Assembly (NCBI RefSeq): GCF_014763045.1 | Contig: NZ_JACTAG010000002.1 | Span: 1 to 64,000 of the forward strand | DNA from: Sulfitobacter aestuariivivens | Lineage (GTDB): Bacteria > Pseudomonadota > Alphaproteobacteria > Rhodobacterales > Rhodobacteraceae | Reading direction: 5' to 3' | Length of the DNA stretch: 64,000 bases | Part shown: piece by piece, positions 8,719-16,901 of the stretch | Layout of the letters: each line of letters begins with the position of its first letter | Position numbering within the stretch: the first letter of the stretch is position 1 | The notes under the pieces: model-generated | The model's database searches: none | Told to the model about the DNA's origin: nothing | Seen by the model: the letters and a program-made list of their open reading frames with translations, nothing else | Translations under genes and position numbers: made by a program

Positions 8719-10067
8719 CCGTTCGCCCGGCTGACCTGCGCGCCCAGATCGGCCATTAGTGTCTCGAAGATCGGAAAGGATGTGGCAATGGGCCCGCCGT
8801 CATCCACCCGCACCGGCGATTGCGCCGCCATGCCAAGGATCAAAAAGGACATCGCAATCCGGTGATCAAGATGGCTTTGACACGTGGCGCCGCCTTGTAC
8901 ATTCCCATGCCCGCGGCCGGTCACGGTCCACCAGTCCTCGCCATCCTCTACCTTGATCCCGTTCGCCCGCAATCCGGTCGCCATCGCGTCAATCCGGTCG
9001 CTCTCCTTGACCCGCAGTTCCCTGACCCCTCGCATCACCGTCTGGCCCTGCGCATAAGAGGCCACGACCGACAAAACCGGATACTCATCAATCATCGATG
9101 CCGCGCGTGCCGGTGGCACCTCAATGCCCTTCAGATCAGGCGAAAAACGTGCGCGCAGATCAGCCACCGGCTCGCCCCCCTCTTCGCGCGTGTTTTCATA
9201 TGTCAGATCTGCCCCCATCTCGCGCAGCGTGGTAAAGAGCCCGGCACGCGTGGGGTTCAGCCCAATGCCCGGCACCAGCACATCCGACCCCGGCACGATC
9301 AGGGCCGCACAAACCGGAAATGCTGCCGAGGACGGATCGCGCGGCACGACGATGTGCTGCGGTACCAACTCCGGCTGCCCTGTCAGGGTAATCTGACGAC
9401 CCTCCTCTGTGTCCTCAACTGCAATCTCAGCACCGAAGCCCGCCAGCATCCGCTCGGTATGATCTCGGGTCGCCTCCGCCTCGATCACGACTGTCTTGCC
9501 GGGCACATTAAGCCCGGCCAGCAATACCGCCGATTTGACCTGCGCTGAGGGCACCGGCACATGATACCGCACCGGAACGGGCATTTGTGACCCGACGATT
9601 GTCATCGGCAACCGCCCACCCGCACGCCCCACCGCCTGCGCTCCAAAAAGCGCCAGCGGATCAGTCACCCGAGCCATTGGCCGACCATTCAGACTGGCAT
9701 CCCCGCTGAAAGTCGCTGAAATGGGTGCAGTCGCCATCGCTCCCATGATCAACCGCACACCGGTGCCGGAATTGCCACAATCAATCACCTGATCAGGCTC
9801 GGCAAATCCGCCGACACCAACCCCCCGCACGGACCACGATTTTCCACCGTGATCTGTCACCTCCGCGCCGAACGCCCGCATTGCTGCAGCCGTATCCAGC
9901 ACGTCCTGGCCTTCAAGCAGACCCTCGATGGTCGTCTCACCCACTGCCAAGGCACCCAAGATCAACGATCGGTGCGATATCGACTTGTCCCCGGGCACGT
10001 CCGCGGTGCCGCTCAGTGGCCCACACGCGCGCGAAATCATCGGAATAGGGTCACCGTGGCTGGACAT
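8715..10067 (-). CDS. aroA: 3-phosphoshikimate 1-carboxyvinyltransferase (EPSP synthase)
   Basis: EPSP synthase joins shikimate 3-phosphate and phosphoenolpyruvate, the sixth shikimate-pathway step. The 450-residue protein has GDKSISHRS (26-34), GNSGTG (98-103), RPMARV, and the C-terminal LRVKESDRI and LDHRIAMSF blocks. The overall sequence resembles the class II enzymes typified by Agrobacterium CP4. Unlike CP4, which has Ala at the position that governs glyphosate binding, this protein keeps Gly101. AAGGAGG lies just before the start. The stop overlaps the start of the next gene. Confidence 0.96.
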   Translation of the reverse strand: MSSHGDPIPMISRACGPLSGTADVPGDKSISHRSLILGALAVGETTIEGLLEGQDVLDTAAAMRAFGAEVTDHGGKSWSVRGVGVGGFAEPDQVIDCGNSGTGVRLIMGAMATAPISATFSGDASLNGRPMARVTDPLALFGAQAVGRAGGRLPMTIVGSQMPVPVRYHVPVPSAQVKSAVLLAGLNVPGKTVVIEAEATRDHTERMLAGFGAEIAVEDTEEGRQITLTGQPELVPQHIVVPRDPSSAAFPVCAALIVPGSDVLVPGIGLNPTRAGLFTTLREMGADLTYENTREEGGEPVADLRARFSPDLKGIEVPPARAASMIDEYPVLSVVASYAQGQTVMRGVRELRVKESDRIDAMATGLRANGIKVEDGEDWWTVTGRGHGNVQGGATCQSHLDHRIAMSFLILGMAAQSPVRVDDGGPIATSFPIFETLMADLGAQVSRANG

Positions 10068-10130
10068 ACGTCCTCCTTCGAAAAGCTTCCGGCGCTTTTA
10101 CCCCGCCCAAGAGGTGCTGCCAACGCCCCT

Positions 10131-10226
10131 CTTTCTCTGGCTGCAATATTCCCGGAGTTTGAGGCAGCGCCTCAATCCGATTTTGCCACAGGCAAAATCA
10201 ATAAAATCTTGTGCGGGCTTGCCCGC
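10131..10226 (+). repeat. REP-like intergenic repeat (copy A) plus two further hairpins
   Basis: The stretch CTGGCTGCAATATTCCCGGAG is followed by a stem TTGAGGC-AGC-GCCTCAA (10159-10175). It matches other intergenic copies at 16844, 58584 and 60553. Next to it are a perfect 9-bp hairpin (GATTTTGCC-ACA-GGCAAAATC, 10179-10199) and a GCGGGC-TT-GCCCGC hairpin (10213-10226). All lie between the trmB stop and the aroA start, where they may act as a terminator for trmB or a leader structure for aroA. Confidence 0.6.
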
Positions 10227-10235
10227 TCCATTCCC

Positions 10236-10937
10236 TCACCGCCTACGGAACGTCAGATAGTGCGGCACACGTCCCTCGCGCAGCGCCTTTTGCTCATAGC
10301 GCGTGGGCACCCAATCGTCCCAGGGTTCGCGCCAGTCCACAGGTCGTTCAGCAAGCCAGTCGAATCCAAATTGCGGCACCTCAATCAAAGTCTGGCGGAC
10401 ATAATCGGGTATGTCCGTCGCAACCCTAAAAGCCGCGCCTGGCTTCAGGACCTGTGCCAATGGGCCCAGATGTTCGGGTGTCACAAACCGGCGGCGGTGA
10501 TGTCGCGCCTTGGGCCAGGGGTCGGGGTACAACAAAAACGCCTTGTCGATGGCATGTGCGGGCAGCACATCAAACAAATCACGCGCATCACCTGGGTAAA
10601 CAGCAAGGTTCGTCACCCCCGCACGCCGTATCTTGCCCAACAGCATGGCCACCCCGTTTATATAGGGCTCGCATCCGATGATGCCGACACCGGGGTTGCG
10701 CGCGGCCTGATGCACCAGATGCTCACCGCCACCAAAACCGACCTCAAGCCACACCGGCTTGTCACCGAAAAGCCCACCCAGATCCAACGGCGAACGCGAT
10801 GGATTTTCGTCCCAGCTGACCGCACCGGGCGACAGTGCGGCCAGGTCCTCAGCCAGGTACCCTTTTTGGGATTTCTTCAGAGCCTTGCCTTTCAGGCGGC
10901 CATAAAAGTTTCGGCGGGGTCTTGTGGGATGTGTCAT
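10236..10937 (-). CDS. trmB: tRNA (guanine-N7-)-methyltransferase
   Basis: TrmB methylates G46 in the variable loop of tRNAs using SAM. The 233-residue protein begins MTHPTRPRRNFYGR and has the SAM-binding loop EVGFGGGEH and the diagnostic PDPWPKARHHRRR motif. The frame is open further upstream to 11171, but the family N terminus and length fit the ATG at 10937. It is divergent from the response regulator gene, and aroA follows 168 bases downstream on the same strand. Confidence 0.94.
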   Translation of the reverse strand: MTHPTRPRRNFYGRLKGKALKKSQKGYLAEDLAALSPGAVSWDENPSRSPLDLGGLFGDKPVWLEVGFGGGEHLVHQAARNPGVGIIGCEPYINGVAMLLGKIRRAGVTNLAVYPGDARDLFDVLPAHAIDKAFLLYPDPWPKARHHRRRFVTPEHLGPLAQVLKPGAAFRVATDIPDYVRQTLIEVPQFGFDWLAERPVDWREPWDDWVPTRYEQKALREGRVPHYLTFRRR

Positions 10938-10981
10938 GGCAGCGGCCATAACGTGCCCGACGGCGTACTTCAACGGGGCTG

Positions 10982-10997
10982 TTAAGCAACGATTAAC
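10982..10997. promoter_or_regulatory. CtrA-type box (TTAA-N7-TTAAC)
   Basis: The sequence TTAAGCAACGATTAAC matches the full CtrA consensus TTAA-N7-TTAAC, with exact 7-base spacing. It is in the divergent spacer between trmB and the response regulator gene, about 46 bases before the latter's start codon. Confidence 0.6.
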
Positions 10998-11042
10998 GCG
11001 TGCCCGTGTAGCCTGAGGCACCCCAAGTGCAGGACACCACAT

Positions 11043-11801
11043 ATGACCAGTCGCCGATGGCCCGCCGTACCTGACCGCCTTAGTGCTGATGCCTCTTTGC
11101 AGGTACTCATTCTGGATGACGAACGTTTTGATCGGCATCGATTGGCCAGGCTGTGTTCCGGCTTGCCGCAAGAATGTACGGTGCGCAACGCAACGGACCT
11201 CGCCTCATTTTCTGATGCGCTGGACGACGACCTGTTCGACCTGATCCTGGTGGATTACCAATTGCCTGATGGCACTGGTCTGGACGCGCTCCGCGCGGTG
11301 CGCATGTCTGTGCGCAATTTCAATGCAGCTACAATCATGGTCACCGGCCAGCCCGCAGAAGCGATTGCACAAGAAGCGCTGTTGGGCGGCTGTGCGGATT
11401 ATCTGACCAAGGATGAGATCACGCCGGTCACTTTCCGGCGCGCCGTCACCAATGCCGTGCAGAAATCAGTTCTTAGCACGCAAGTAGAGGCACAAAGCTT
11501 TGCCCGCGAGGAAGTCGAAGCGGTTTTGCAACATTTCGCTGGCAAAATGGCCCGCGACATCAAGCCGATGGTCAGTCGGATGATGCGACAGGTCCGTGAT
11601 CTGCGCAGGGGCGAGGATTCGGATCGGTTTGATCCGATTGATCTATCGTGCATGACCATGTGGGAAATGCTGGTAGAGCTTGAACGGCACGATGGCATCG
11701 ACATGGTCACGCGCACACTCAGCAAGGGCACCGCTGCGCCAGAATCTGTCGTGACCCCGTTGCGCAAACCACCCTCTCCATTTGCGCGATTTTCGCACTG
11801 A
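11043..11801 (+). CDS. Response regulator with unassigned helical C-terminal domain
   Basis: Residues 19-140 form a receiver domain: acidic pair Asp25-Asp26, phospho-acceptor Asp71 (LVDYQLPDG), Thr101 (MVTGQ) and Lys123 (LTKDE). The last 110 residues are helical and charged (FAREEVEAVLQHFAGKMARDI, then VSRMMRQVRDLRRGED) with no recognised DNA-binding or enzymatic motif. Its cognate kinase is not in the window. A CtrA-type box lies upstream, suggesting a place in the CtrA regulon of motility and cell-cycle functions; that is inference. Confidence 0.85.
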   Translation: MTSRRWPAVPDRLSADASLQVLILDDERFDRHRLARLCSGLPQECTVRNATDLASFSDALDDDLFDLILVDYQLPDGTGLDALRAVRMSVRNFNAATIMVTGQPAEAIAQEALLGGCADYLTKDEITPVTFRRAVTNAVQKSVLSTQVEAQSFAREEVEAVLQHFAGKMARDIKPMVSRMMRQVRDLRRGEDSDRFDPIDLSCMTMWEMLVELERHDGIDMVTRTLSKGTAAPESVVTPLRKPPSPFARFSH

Positions 11802-12004
11802 CACGCGCCTCAGGGAGACTGTTGGCGGGGCAGACGCACGGCAAACCGCCGCGACGCTGGGTGACCTGACAAAACCATCCGCGCCACCAATGCGGTTGGC
11901 ATAACCATCTCAACCATTTGTGAGCGTCCGATGCGTCAGGGCTCGCGTTTACCGCTCAGCCTTGTGCAACTCCGGGCAGTTCTGAGCAGACGGAGCCGCC
12001 TCAA

Positions 12005-12664
12005 TCACTCTGTCAGGACGCCCGCCGCGATCAGAACAGAACGATAGGGGAACCACATGCTGACATCGGGTTTGCGCATCGTTTGCACCGCAAACATGGG
12101 ATCGACGCCGCGGGCAATCATATAATTGATCCGGGTATAGGTTTCGGTCTGGGTATCCTGATACATCCATTCTGCAAACTCGAACGGTGTTTCCCAGTCC
12201 CGCCGATCCCGATTCTTGTTGTAGTAGTCTTCGACCGCGCGGGCCGTCCAGGACAGCTGATGAAAACCAAGCCGACCGCCCCGCGCCATTGTCCGTTTCT
12301 CCCCCCCCAGAAAGACCGTGACGCAAGAGCTCTCGCACGTGTCCTCGACATGGGTGTTCAACCCGAAATCGATCACCAAAGACGCGAGATCAACCGACGG
12401 ATAATGCCCACCACCGGTTGAATTTATCTCAAGTGTGGTGATCTGGGGATGCCGCCTGAGCACATCGCGCATGTCTTCCACGTCAGAATAGCGGATATCC
12501 AGCTCGCGCCCGTCAACCGGCACCGTGCTGTCAAAGATCAGGCGGTCGCCCAGCACTTCGAAACGCTGGCCTTCTTCCTTTTGTGCAAGCACGGGCGTGG
12601 CGACACACAGCAGGCAGGCCAGAAAGACCCGCCATAGGTGTGTTATGCCAAGCAGCCGCCTCAA
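12005..12664 (-). CDS. Exported protein with ClpP/crotonase-like fold
   Basis: The 219-residue protein has a signal peptide (about 1-27, ending ATPVLAQ) and resembles predicted periplasmic proteins of the COG3904 type. It has an INSTGGGHYPS loop like the oxyanion region of ClpP-fold proteins, followed by CESSCVTVFLGGEKR and GRLGFHQ, where Ser and His of such proteins usually lie. Proteolytic activity is not proven. The only plausible start is TTG at 12664, one base after the metK stop, so it is probably translated with metK. Confidence 0.7.
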   Translation of the reverse strand: MRRLLGITHLWRVFLACLLCVATPVLAQKEEGQRFEVLGDRLIFDSTVPVDGRELDIRYSDVEDMRDVLRRHPQITTLEINSTGGGHYPSVDLASLVIDFGLNTHVEDTCESSCVTVFLGGEKRTMARGGRLGFHQLSWTARAVEDYYNKNRDRRDWETPFEFAEWMYQDTQTETYTRINYMIARGVDPMFAVQTMRKPDVSMWFPYRSVLIAAGVLTE

Positions 12665-12665
12665 A

Positions 12666-13832
12666 TCAGACAGCTGCCTTCAACGTCTCGACCAGATCGG
12701 TTTTTTCCCAGCTGAAACCACCGTCGGCATCAGGTTCACGACCAAAGTGACCATAAGCCGCCGTGCGCTGGTAAATCGGACGCCGCAGGTTCAGGTGTTC
12801 GATGATCCCGCGCGGCGTGAGATCCATCGCCTTGGCCACTGCGGTTTCGATCTCGCTCTCGTGCACGTCGCCAGTGCCGTGGGTGTCGGCATAGATCGAC
12901 AACGGTTTGGCAACTCCGATGGCATAGCTCAGCTGGATCGTGCATCGCTGTGCCATGCCTGCTGCCACGACATTCTTGGCAAGATAACGCGCCGCGTAGG
13001 CGGCAGACCGGTCCACCTTGGTCGGATCCTTTCCGGAAAATGCGCCGCCGCCATGCGGTGCCGCGCCCCCATAGGTGTCCACGATGATTTTGCGGCCCGT
13101 CAGGCCCGCGTCCCCGTCCGGACCACCGATGACAAATTTGCCGGTGGGGTTCACATGCCATTCTGTTTCGGCGGAAATCCATCCGTCGGGAAGGGTGTTG
13201 CGAATGTAGGGTTCGACAACCGCGCGCACATCATCAGACGTCATGCTTTCATCAAGGTGCTGCGTGGACAACACGATGGAAGTTACGCCAACCGGCTTGC
13301 CGTCCCGATATGTCACTGACAGCTGCGATTTGGCGTCCGGGCCAAGCTGGGCCAGATCACCGGCGTGACGCGCATCCGCCAGATTGCGCAGGATGGCGTG
13401 CGAATACTGGATCGGTGCCGGCATCAGCTCTGGCGTCTCGGAACAGGCATACCCGAACATGATACCCTGATCCCCGGCGCCGTCGTTATCCACACCTTGA
13501 GCGATATGGGCAGACTGCGGATGCAGGTGGTTCTCAAAAGCCAGGTCCTTCCAGTGGAACCCTTCCTGCTCGTACCCGATGTTCTTGACACATCCACGGG
13601 CGATGGCCTCGACCCCACCCATGAAATCGTCTAGCTTTTCGCGGGTCGACAGGCCCACTTCCCCGCCCACGACGACACGATTGGTTGTGGCAAAGGTTTC
13701 ACAGGCCACACGGGCCATTTCCTCTTCTGCCAGAAAGGCATCAAGGATCGCGTCTGAGATACGGTCACAGATTTTGTCAGGGTGCCCTTCGGAAACGGAT
13801 TCCGATGTGAATAGGTAGTTCTGGCGGGACAT
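12666..13832 (-). CDS. metK: S-adenosylmethionine synthetase
   Basis: MetK makes SAM from methionine and ATP. The 388-residue protein starts [20 protein letters not shown] and contains [12 protein letters not shown] and the [16 protein letters not shown] phosphate-binding loop. The ATG at 13832 is preceded by GGAG in the riboswitch; the in-frame upstream ATG at 13856 lies inside that RNA. SAM produced here feeds the neighbouring tRNA-modification genes (miaB, trmB) among others. Expression is likely shut off when SAM or SAH fills the riboswitch. Confidence 0.97.
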   Translation of the reverse strand: MSRQNYLFTSESVSEGHPDKICDRISDAILDAFLAEEEMARVACETFATTNRVVVGGEVGLSTREKLDDFMGGVEAIARGCVKNIGYEQEGFHWKDLAFENHLHPQSAHIAQGVDNDGAGDQGIMFGYACSETPELMPAPIQYSHAILRNLADARHAGDLAQLGPDAKSQLSVTYRDGKPVGVTSIVLSTQHLDESMTSDDVRAVVEPYIRNTLPDGWISAETEWHVNPTGKFVIGGPDGDAGLTGRKIIVDTYGGAAPHGGGAFSGKDPTKVDRSAAYAARYLAKNVVAAGMAQRCTIQLSYAIGVAKPLSIYADTHGTGDVHESEIETAVAKAMDLTPRGIIEHLNLRRPIYQRTAAYGHFGREPDADGGFSWEKTDLVETLKAAV

Positions 13833-13835
13833 GTC

Positions 13836-13885
13836 GTGCTCCAATTGAAAAATCAAAGTGTCACGTCAGGAAGCCGTTGTGACAC
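13836..13885 (-). promoter_or_regulatory. SAM/SAH riboswitch (Rhodobacterales metK leader type)
   Basis: Minus strand: a 7-bp stem GTGTCAC/GTGACAC (13885-13879 with 13864-13858) encloses AACGGCTTCCTGAC. A linker follows, then ATTGGAGCA containing the ribosome binding site. This matches the known SAM/SAH riboswitch core, including CACAACGGCTTCCTG and the downstream TTGGAGCA. In the known structure the 3' segment forms a pseudoknot with the loop, hiding the Shine-Dalgarno sequence. Confidence 0.93.
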
Positions 13886-13923
13886 GCTCACGGGGGCTTA
13901 GCCCCGTGTTGGGTTAGGGTCAA
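13886..13923 (-). promoter_or_regulatory. Weak promoter and hairpin upstream of metK
   Basis: Minus strand TTGACC (13923-13918), 17 bases, TAAGCC (13900-13895) would start transcription just before the riboswitch. A CACGGGG/CCCCGTG hairpin (13889-13908) overlaps the -10. It has no T tract, so it is a poor terminator for lnt. Confidence 0.3.
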
Positions 13924-15407
13924 TCACTATTGCGGCGGCCTTTTCGCACTGCAGCAGCGGCCAACAGTAACACCAAAAGCAACGCAAAAGGCAAATCCCC
14001 TGTCCGGCTGTAAAGCGTGGCCCGCAATGGCGAGGGCAACGGCGCGTCAACAAATCCCGCCTGGTTCAGCGGTATAGCGGCGGTGACCCGCCCATAGGGG
14101 TCGATCATCGCGGAAATGCCGGTATTGGCGGCGCGGGCCAGCGGCAGACCCTGTTCGATGGCGCGCATCCGGGCTTGCGCCAGATGTTGCCGAGGCCCCG
14201 CACCGCGCCCGAACCATGCGTCATTGGTGATCTGGATCAGGAAATCTGGGCGCTCGGGTGCTGCATTCACATCGTGGGGAAATACAGCTTCGTAGCAGAT
14301 AAGAGGCAGCGCTTTGCCTAAGACGCCAAAATCCAACAGCATCGCACCCGGTCCGCTGGAATAGCCGTTACCGTGTTGCGCGGCAAGGCCAAAGATGCCG
14401 ATCCGGGCAAGCAGATCGCCCAGGGGCATGTATTCGCCAAAGGGGACAAGGTGATGCTTGTCATAGGCCTGCTTCACGCCCCCCTGCCCATCCAGCGTTA
14501 CCATCGAGTTGAAATAGCGTGTCTCAGTGCGCCGCTGAGCGCCCAGCGCCACGGTCGCATCACCGCCCGCCCGCGCAATTTCCTCCAACGCTGAACCGGC
14601 AAGGTCAATGGCCCATGGGATTGCGGTTTCAGACCACAGGATCAGATCGGGCGGCGGTCTGTCGCCCAATGGCGCGGCACTGGTAAGTTGCAGCTGGCGG
14701 TCATAGAAGACCGGGATCTTCTCAGGATTCCATTTTTCGTGCTGGGCGGCGTTGGGTTGGATCAGGCGGATCACCGGCATGTCCAGTCCGGCCTGCGCTG
14801 GCAAGCCAGGCGGCAGGATCAATGCAAACAGCGCACCAAAGCCCGCCACGCCCGCCGCGATCTGACCGGAGCGGCGCGCGCGCAAACCCCATATCAGCAC
14901 AACGCAAACCGATATCAGCCACAGATTGATGGCATAGGGACCAAAATGCGCCAGCGCCTGACCGGCAAGAACATCCACCGTTGACTGGGCAGGCATCGCC
15001 CAGGGAAAACCGGTGAAAACATAGGCGCGCAGCAGTTCAGCGGCACTCCATGTCACGATAAGAGGCCACGGGCGCGGCGAAAGCTTGCGTGCACTCCAAA
15101 AGGCAGCACCCCAAAAAAGAGCCAGCCCCGCCCCCATGAAGAGCAATGCAAAAGGCGCCATCCATCCGTGACGGGCGACATCCACCAGAAACGGTGAGAC
15201 GATCCATTGCAGCGCGTGGATGAAATATCCGGTCCCGAACGCCCACCCCATAAGGGCCGCGCGAAGGGGGGTATCCTTTGAATGCCACAGAAAGATCACG
15301 CCAGCCATGCCCGCAACCATCAAGAGCGGCCACCCATAGGGTTCCTGACCAAAAGCGGCGAGCGCCCCGGCGAGAGCTGCCAGCACCAGCCGAAGGCGAA
15401 ATATCAT
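13920..15407 (-). CDS. lnt: Apolipoprotein N-acyltransferase
   Basis: Lnt adds the third acyl chain to the N-terminal cysteine of lipoproteins in the inner membrane. The 495-residue protein has an N-terminal bundle of membrane segments, then a nitrilase-like domain with the three catalytic regions of the E. coli enzyme: Glu in LWSETAIPW, Lys in YDKHHLVPFGEYMP, and Cys in ICYEAVFP. A C-terminal membrane segment (FALLLVLLLAAAAV) closes it. The ATG overlaps the corC stop by four bases. The organism makes lipoproteins that need it, including the one at 18041. Confidence 0.95.
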   Translation of the reverse strand: MIFRLRLVLAALAGALAAFGQEPYGWPLLMVAGMAGVIFLWHSKDTPLRAALMGWAFGTGYFIHALQWIVSPFLVDVARHGWMAPFALLFMGAGLALFWGAAFWSARKLSPRPWPLIVTWSAAELLRAYVFTGFPWAMPAQSTVDVLAGQALAHFGPYAINLWLISVCVVLIWGLRARRSGQIAAGVAGFGALFALILPPGLPAQAGLDMPVIRLIQPNAAQHEKWNPEKIPVFYDRQLQLTSAAPLGDRPPPDLILWSETAIPWAIDLAGSALEEIARAGGDATVALGAQRRTETRYFNSMVTLDGQGGVKQAYDKHHLVPFGEYMPLGDLLARIGIFGLAAQHGNGYSSGPGAMLLDFGVLGKALPLICYEAVFPHDVNAAPERPDFLIQITNDAWFGRGAGPRQHLAQARMRAIEQGLPLARAANTGISAMIDPYGRVTAAIPLNQAGFVDAPLPSPLRATLYSRTGDLPFALLLVLLLAAAAVRKGRRNSD

Positions 15408-16297
15408 CCGTTGGTTCCGGTTCGCACCCGCAGACGTTTGATGCGGCGGGGATCTGCGTCGATCACTTCGAACTCTGGACCCTCCGGGTGGACCACAACT
15501 TCTCCACGCGCCGGAACGCGGCCCGAAATCATCGCCACCAGGCCACCAAGCGTATCGATCTCTTCTTGATCAATTTCATCGTGGTCGGTCAGCGACAGGC
15601 CGATTTCGGCCTCGAAGTCATCAAGGGGGGTTTTCGCGAGTGCCAGATAGGTGCCCGGCTTTTCCTGTGTCCAGAACTGGCCTTCATCGACGTCGTGTTC
15701 GTCCTCGATTTCGCCGATGACCTGCTCAATGAGGTCCTCGATGGTTACCAGCCCGTCAACCCCGCCGTATTCGTCGATTACAAGCGCCATGTGTCGCCGT
15801 TCGGCCTGCATCTTTGTCAGCAGCACACCAATCGTCATTGACGGCGGCACAAACAGCAGCGGCCGCAGCATCGCTTGCAAATCAAAGGCCTTGCTCTTGC
15901 CGTTGAAGCCATGGTTCAGGGCGAGGTCCTTGAGGTGCGCGAGACCTACCGGTGTGTCTAGCGTGCCATCATAGACCGGCAGTCGGGTCAGACCGCTGTC
16001 TTTGAAAACCGCGACCAGTTCCTCCATCGTAGACGTGACGGGGACGGCGGTGATATCCGCCTTCGGGATCGCCACATCATCGACCCGCATCCGGCGCAGA
16101 TTGATCATGCCGTGGGTCGCCCTGCGTTCCGGCGCATCTGCGCCCGTGTCGGGGTCTGCGTCGCTGTCGGAGGGGCTCAGTGCCCCGATCACCCGGGAAA
16201 AGAAGCCGCCGCCTTGGGTTGCTTCTTCGATTGGTGTCTCTGTGTCCTCTGCCTGTGCGCCACGCACTGCGCTAGAGGATCCTTCTTGTTCGCCCAT
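15404..16297 (-). CDS. corC: CorC/YbeX-type CBS-domain protein
   Basis: A 297-residue cytoplasmic protein with a CBS pair (MRVDDVAIPKADITAVPV to EQVIGEIEDEHD) and a C-terminal CorC/HlyC transporter-associated domain (about 205-290). It lacks the membrane DUF21 domain of larger relatives, as expected for YbeX/CorC. The role is unsettled, with links to magnesium efflux and to ribosome maturation. Genomic linkage to ybeY and lnt, with an ATGA overlap into lnt, is typical of proteobacteria. AGGA precedes the start. Confidence 0.9.
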   Translation of the reverse strand: MGEQEGSSSAVRGAQAEDTETPIEEATQGGGFFSRVIGALSPSDSDADPDTGADAPERRATHGMINLRRMRVDDVAIPKADITAVPVTSTMEELVAVFKDSGLTRLPVYDGTLDTPVGLAHLKDLALNHGFNGKSKAFDLQAMLRPLLFVPPSMTIGVLLTKMQAERRHMALVIDEYGGVDGLVTIEDLIEQVIGEIEDEHDVDEGQFWTQEKPGTYLALAKTPLDDFEAEIGLSLTDHDEIDQEEIDTLGGLVAMISGRVPARGEVVVHPEGPEFEVIDADPRRIKRLRVRTGTNG

Positions 16298-16341
16298 CGG
16301 GTCCTGACTTCTGGTTGCGCGGCCCTTTGTGCCGCTAGGTA

Positions 16342-16833
16342 CTAATATGGGTCATCAAGGCCCAGTTTGCCAAGTATTTCAACCTCACGCCCTTCCATCA
16401 AGGCGGCGTCGGCGTCGTCAATGTGATCATATCCCAACAAGTGCAAGACCCCGTGGACGATCAAATGGGTCACATGAGCGGAGATTGGCTTGCCGGCGGC
16501 AGCAGCTTCGGCGGTGCAGGTGTCAAAGCTGATCGCGATATCGCCCAGTTCGATCTGCCCGTCGGGGCCTGGTTCGGGCAGGGCCGGCACAGTGCCGCGG
16601 CGTGTGGGCGCGCGTTCTTCTGCTGGCCAGCTCAGCACGTTTGTCGGCGTCGGCTTGTCACGAAACTGCGTGTTGAGGGCCGCGATACGCAGATCGTCGC
16701 AGGCGAGGATGGAAAGCTCGCAGGTATTGGGCCGTAGACCCGCGTGGATCAAGGTTTGCTCAACAGAGGGGACAAAAAGCGGTATCAGGCTGTGCCACCT
16801 GTCCTCTTCGATGACGATGTCGAGTGTATCCAT
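16342..16833 (-). CDS. ybeY: Endoribonuclease YbeY
   Basis: YbeY is a metal-dependent RNase needed for 16S rRNA 3'-end maturation and ribosome quality control. The 163-residue protein carries the diagnostic zinc motif HGVLHLLGYDH near the C terminus, with an upstream LGDIAIS block. Gene order phoH-ybeY-corC is conserved. No strong ribosome binding site is seen upstream; a REP-like repeat occupies part of the short gap to phoH. Confidence 0.95.
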   Translation of the reverse strand: MDTLDIVIEEDRWHSLIPLFVPSVEQTLIHAGLRPNTCELSILACDDLRIAALNTQFRDKPTPTNVLSWPAEERAPTRRGTVPALPEPGPDGQIELGDIAISFDTCTAEAAAAGKPISAHVTHLIVHGVLHLLGYDHIDDADAALMEGREVEILGKLGLDDPY

Positions 16834-16843
16834 GGTATGACTT

Positions 16844-16884
16844 CGGGGGCGCTGCCCCCGGACCCCCGAGGTATTTTCAAAAGG
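16844..16884 (-). repeat. REP-like intergenic repeat (copy D)
   Basis: Hairpin CGGGGGC-GCT-GCCCCCG (16844-16860) is followed by ACCCCCGAGGTATTTTC. In reverse orientation this is the same layout (AAAATACCTCGGGGGT then a hairpin with AGC loop) as the copies at 10131, 58584 and 60553. It lies between phoH and ybeY within a co-directional cluster. Confidence 0.55.
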
Positions 16885-16901
16885 GTGAACGAAACCGCCG
16901 A

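Noticed and set aside
7813..8865. 350-codon plus-strand frame opposite cmk and the membrane protein
   Set aside because: It is antisense to two recognised or well-placed genes, with a low-complexity Arg/Pro/His-rich product.
8715..10067. Intrinsic glyphosate tolerance of the class II-like EPSP synthase
   Set aside because: The CP4 Ala that confers tolerance is Gly here (GNSGTG), so similarity to CP4 alone does not support it.
9849..10985. 378-codon plus-strand frame opposite aroA and trmB
   Set aside because: It spans two certain genes and their intergenic hairpins on the other strand.
13889..13908. Hairpin between lnt and metK as a terminator
   Set aside because: No T tract follows on the minus strand, and it overlaps a possible metK promoter.
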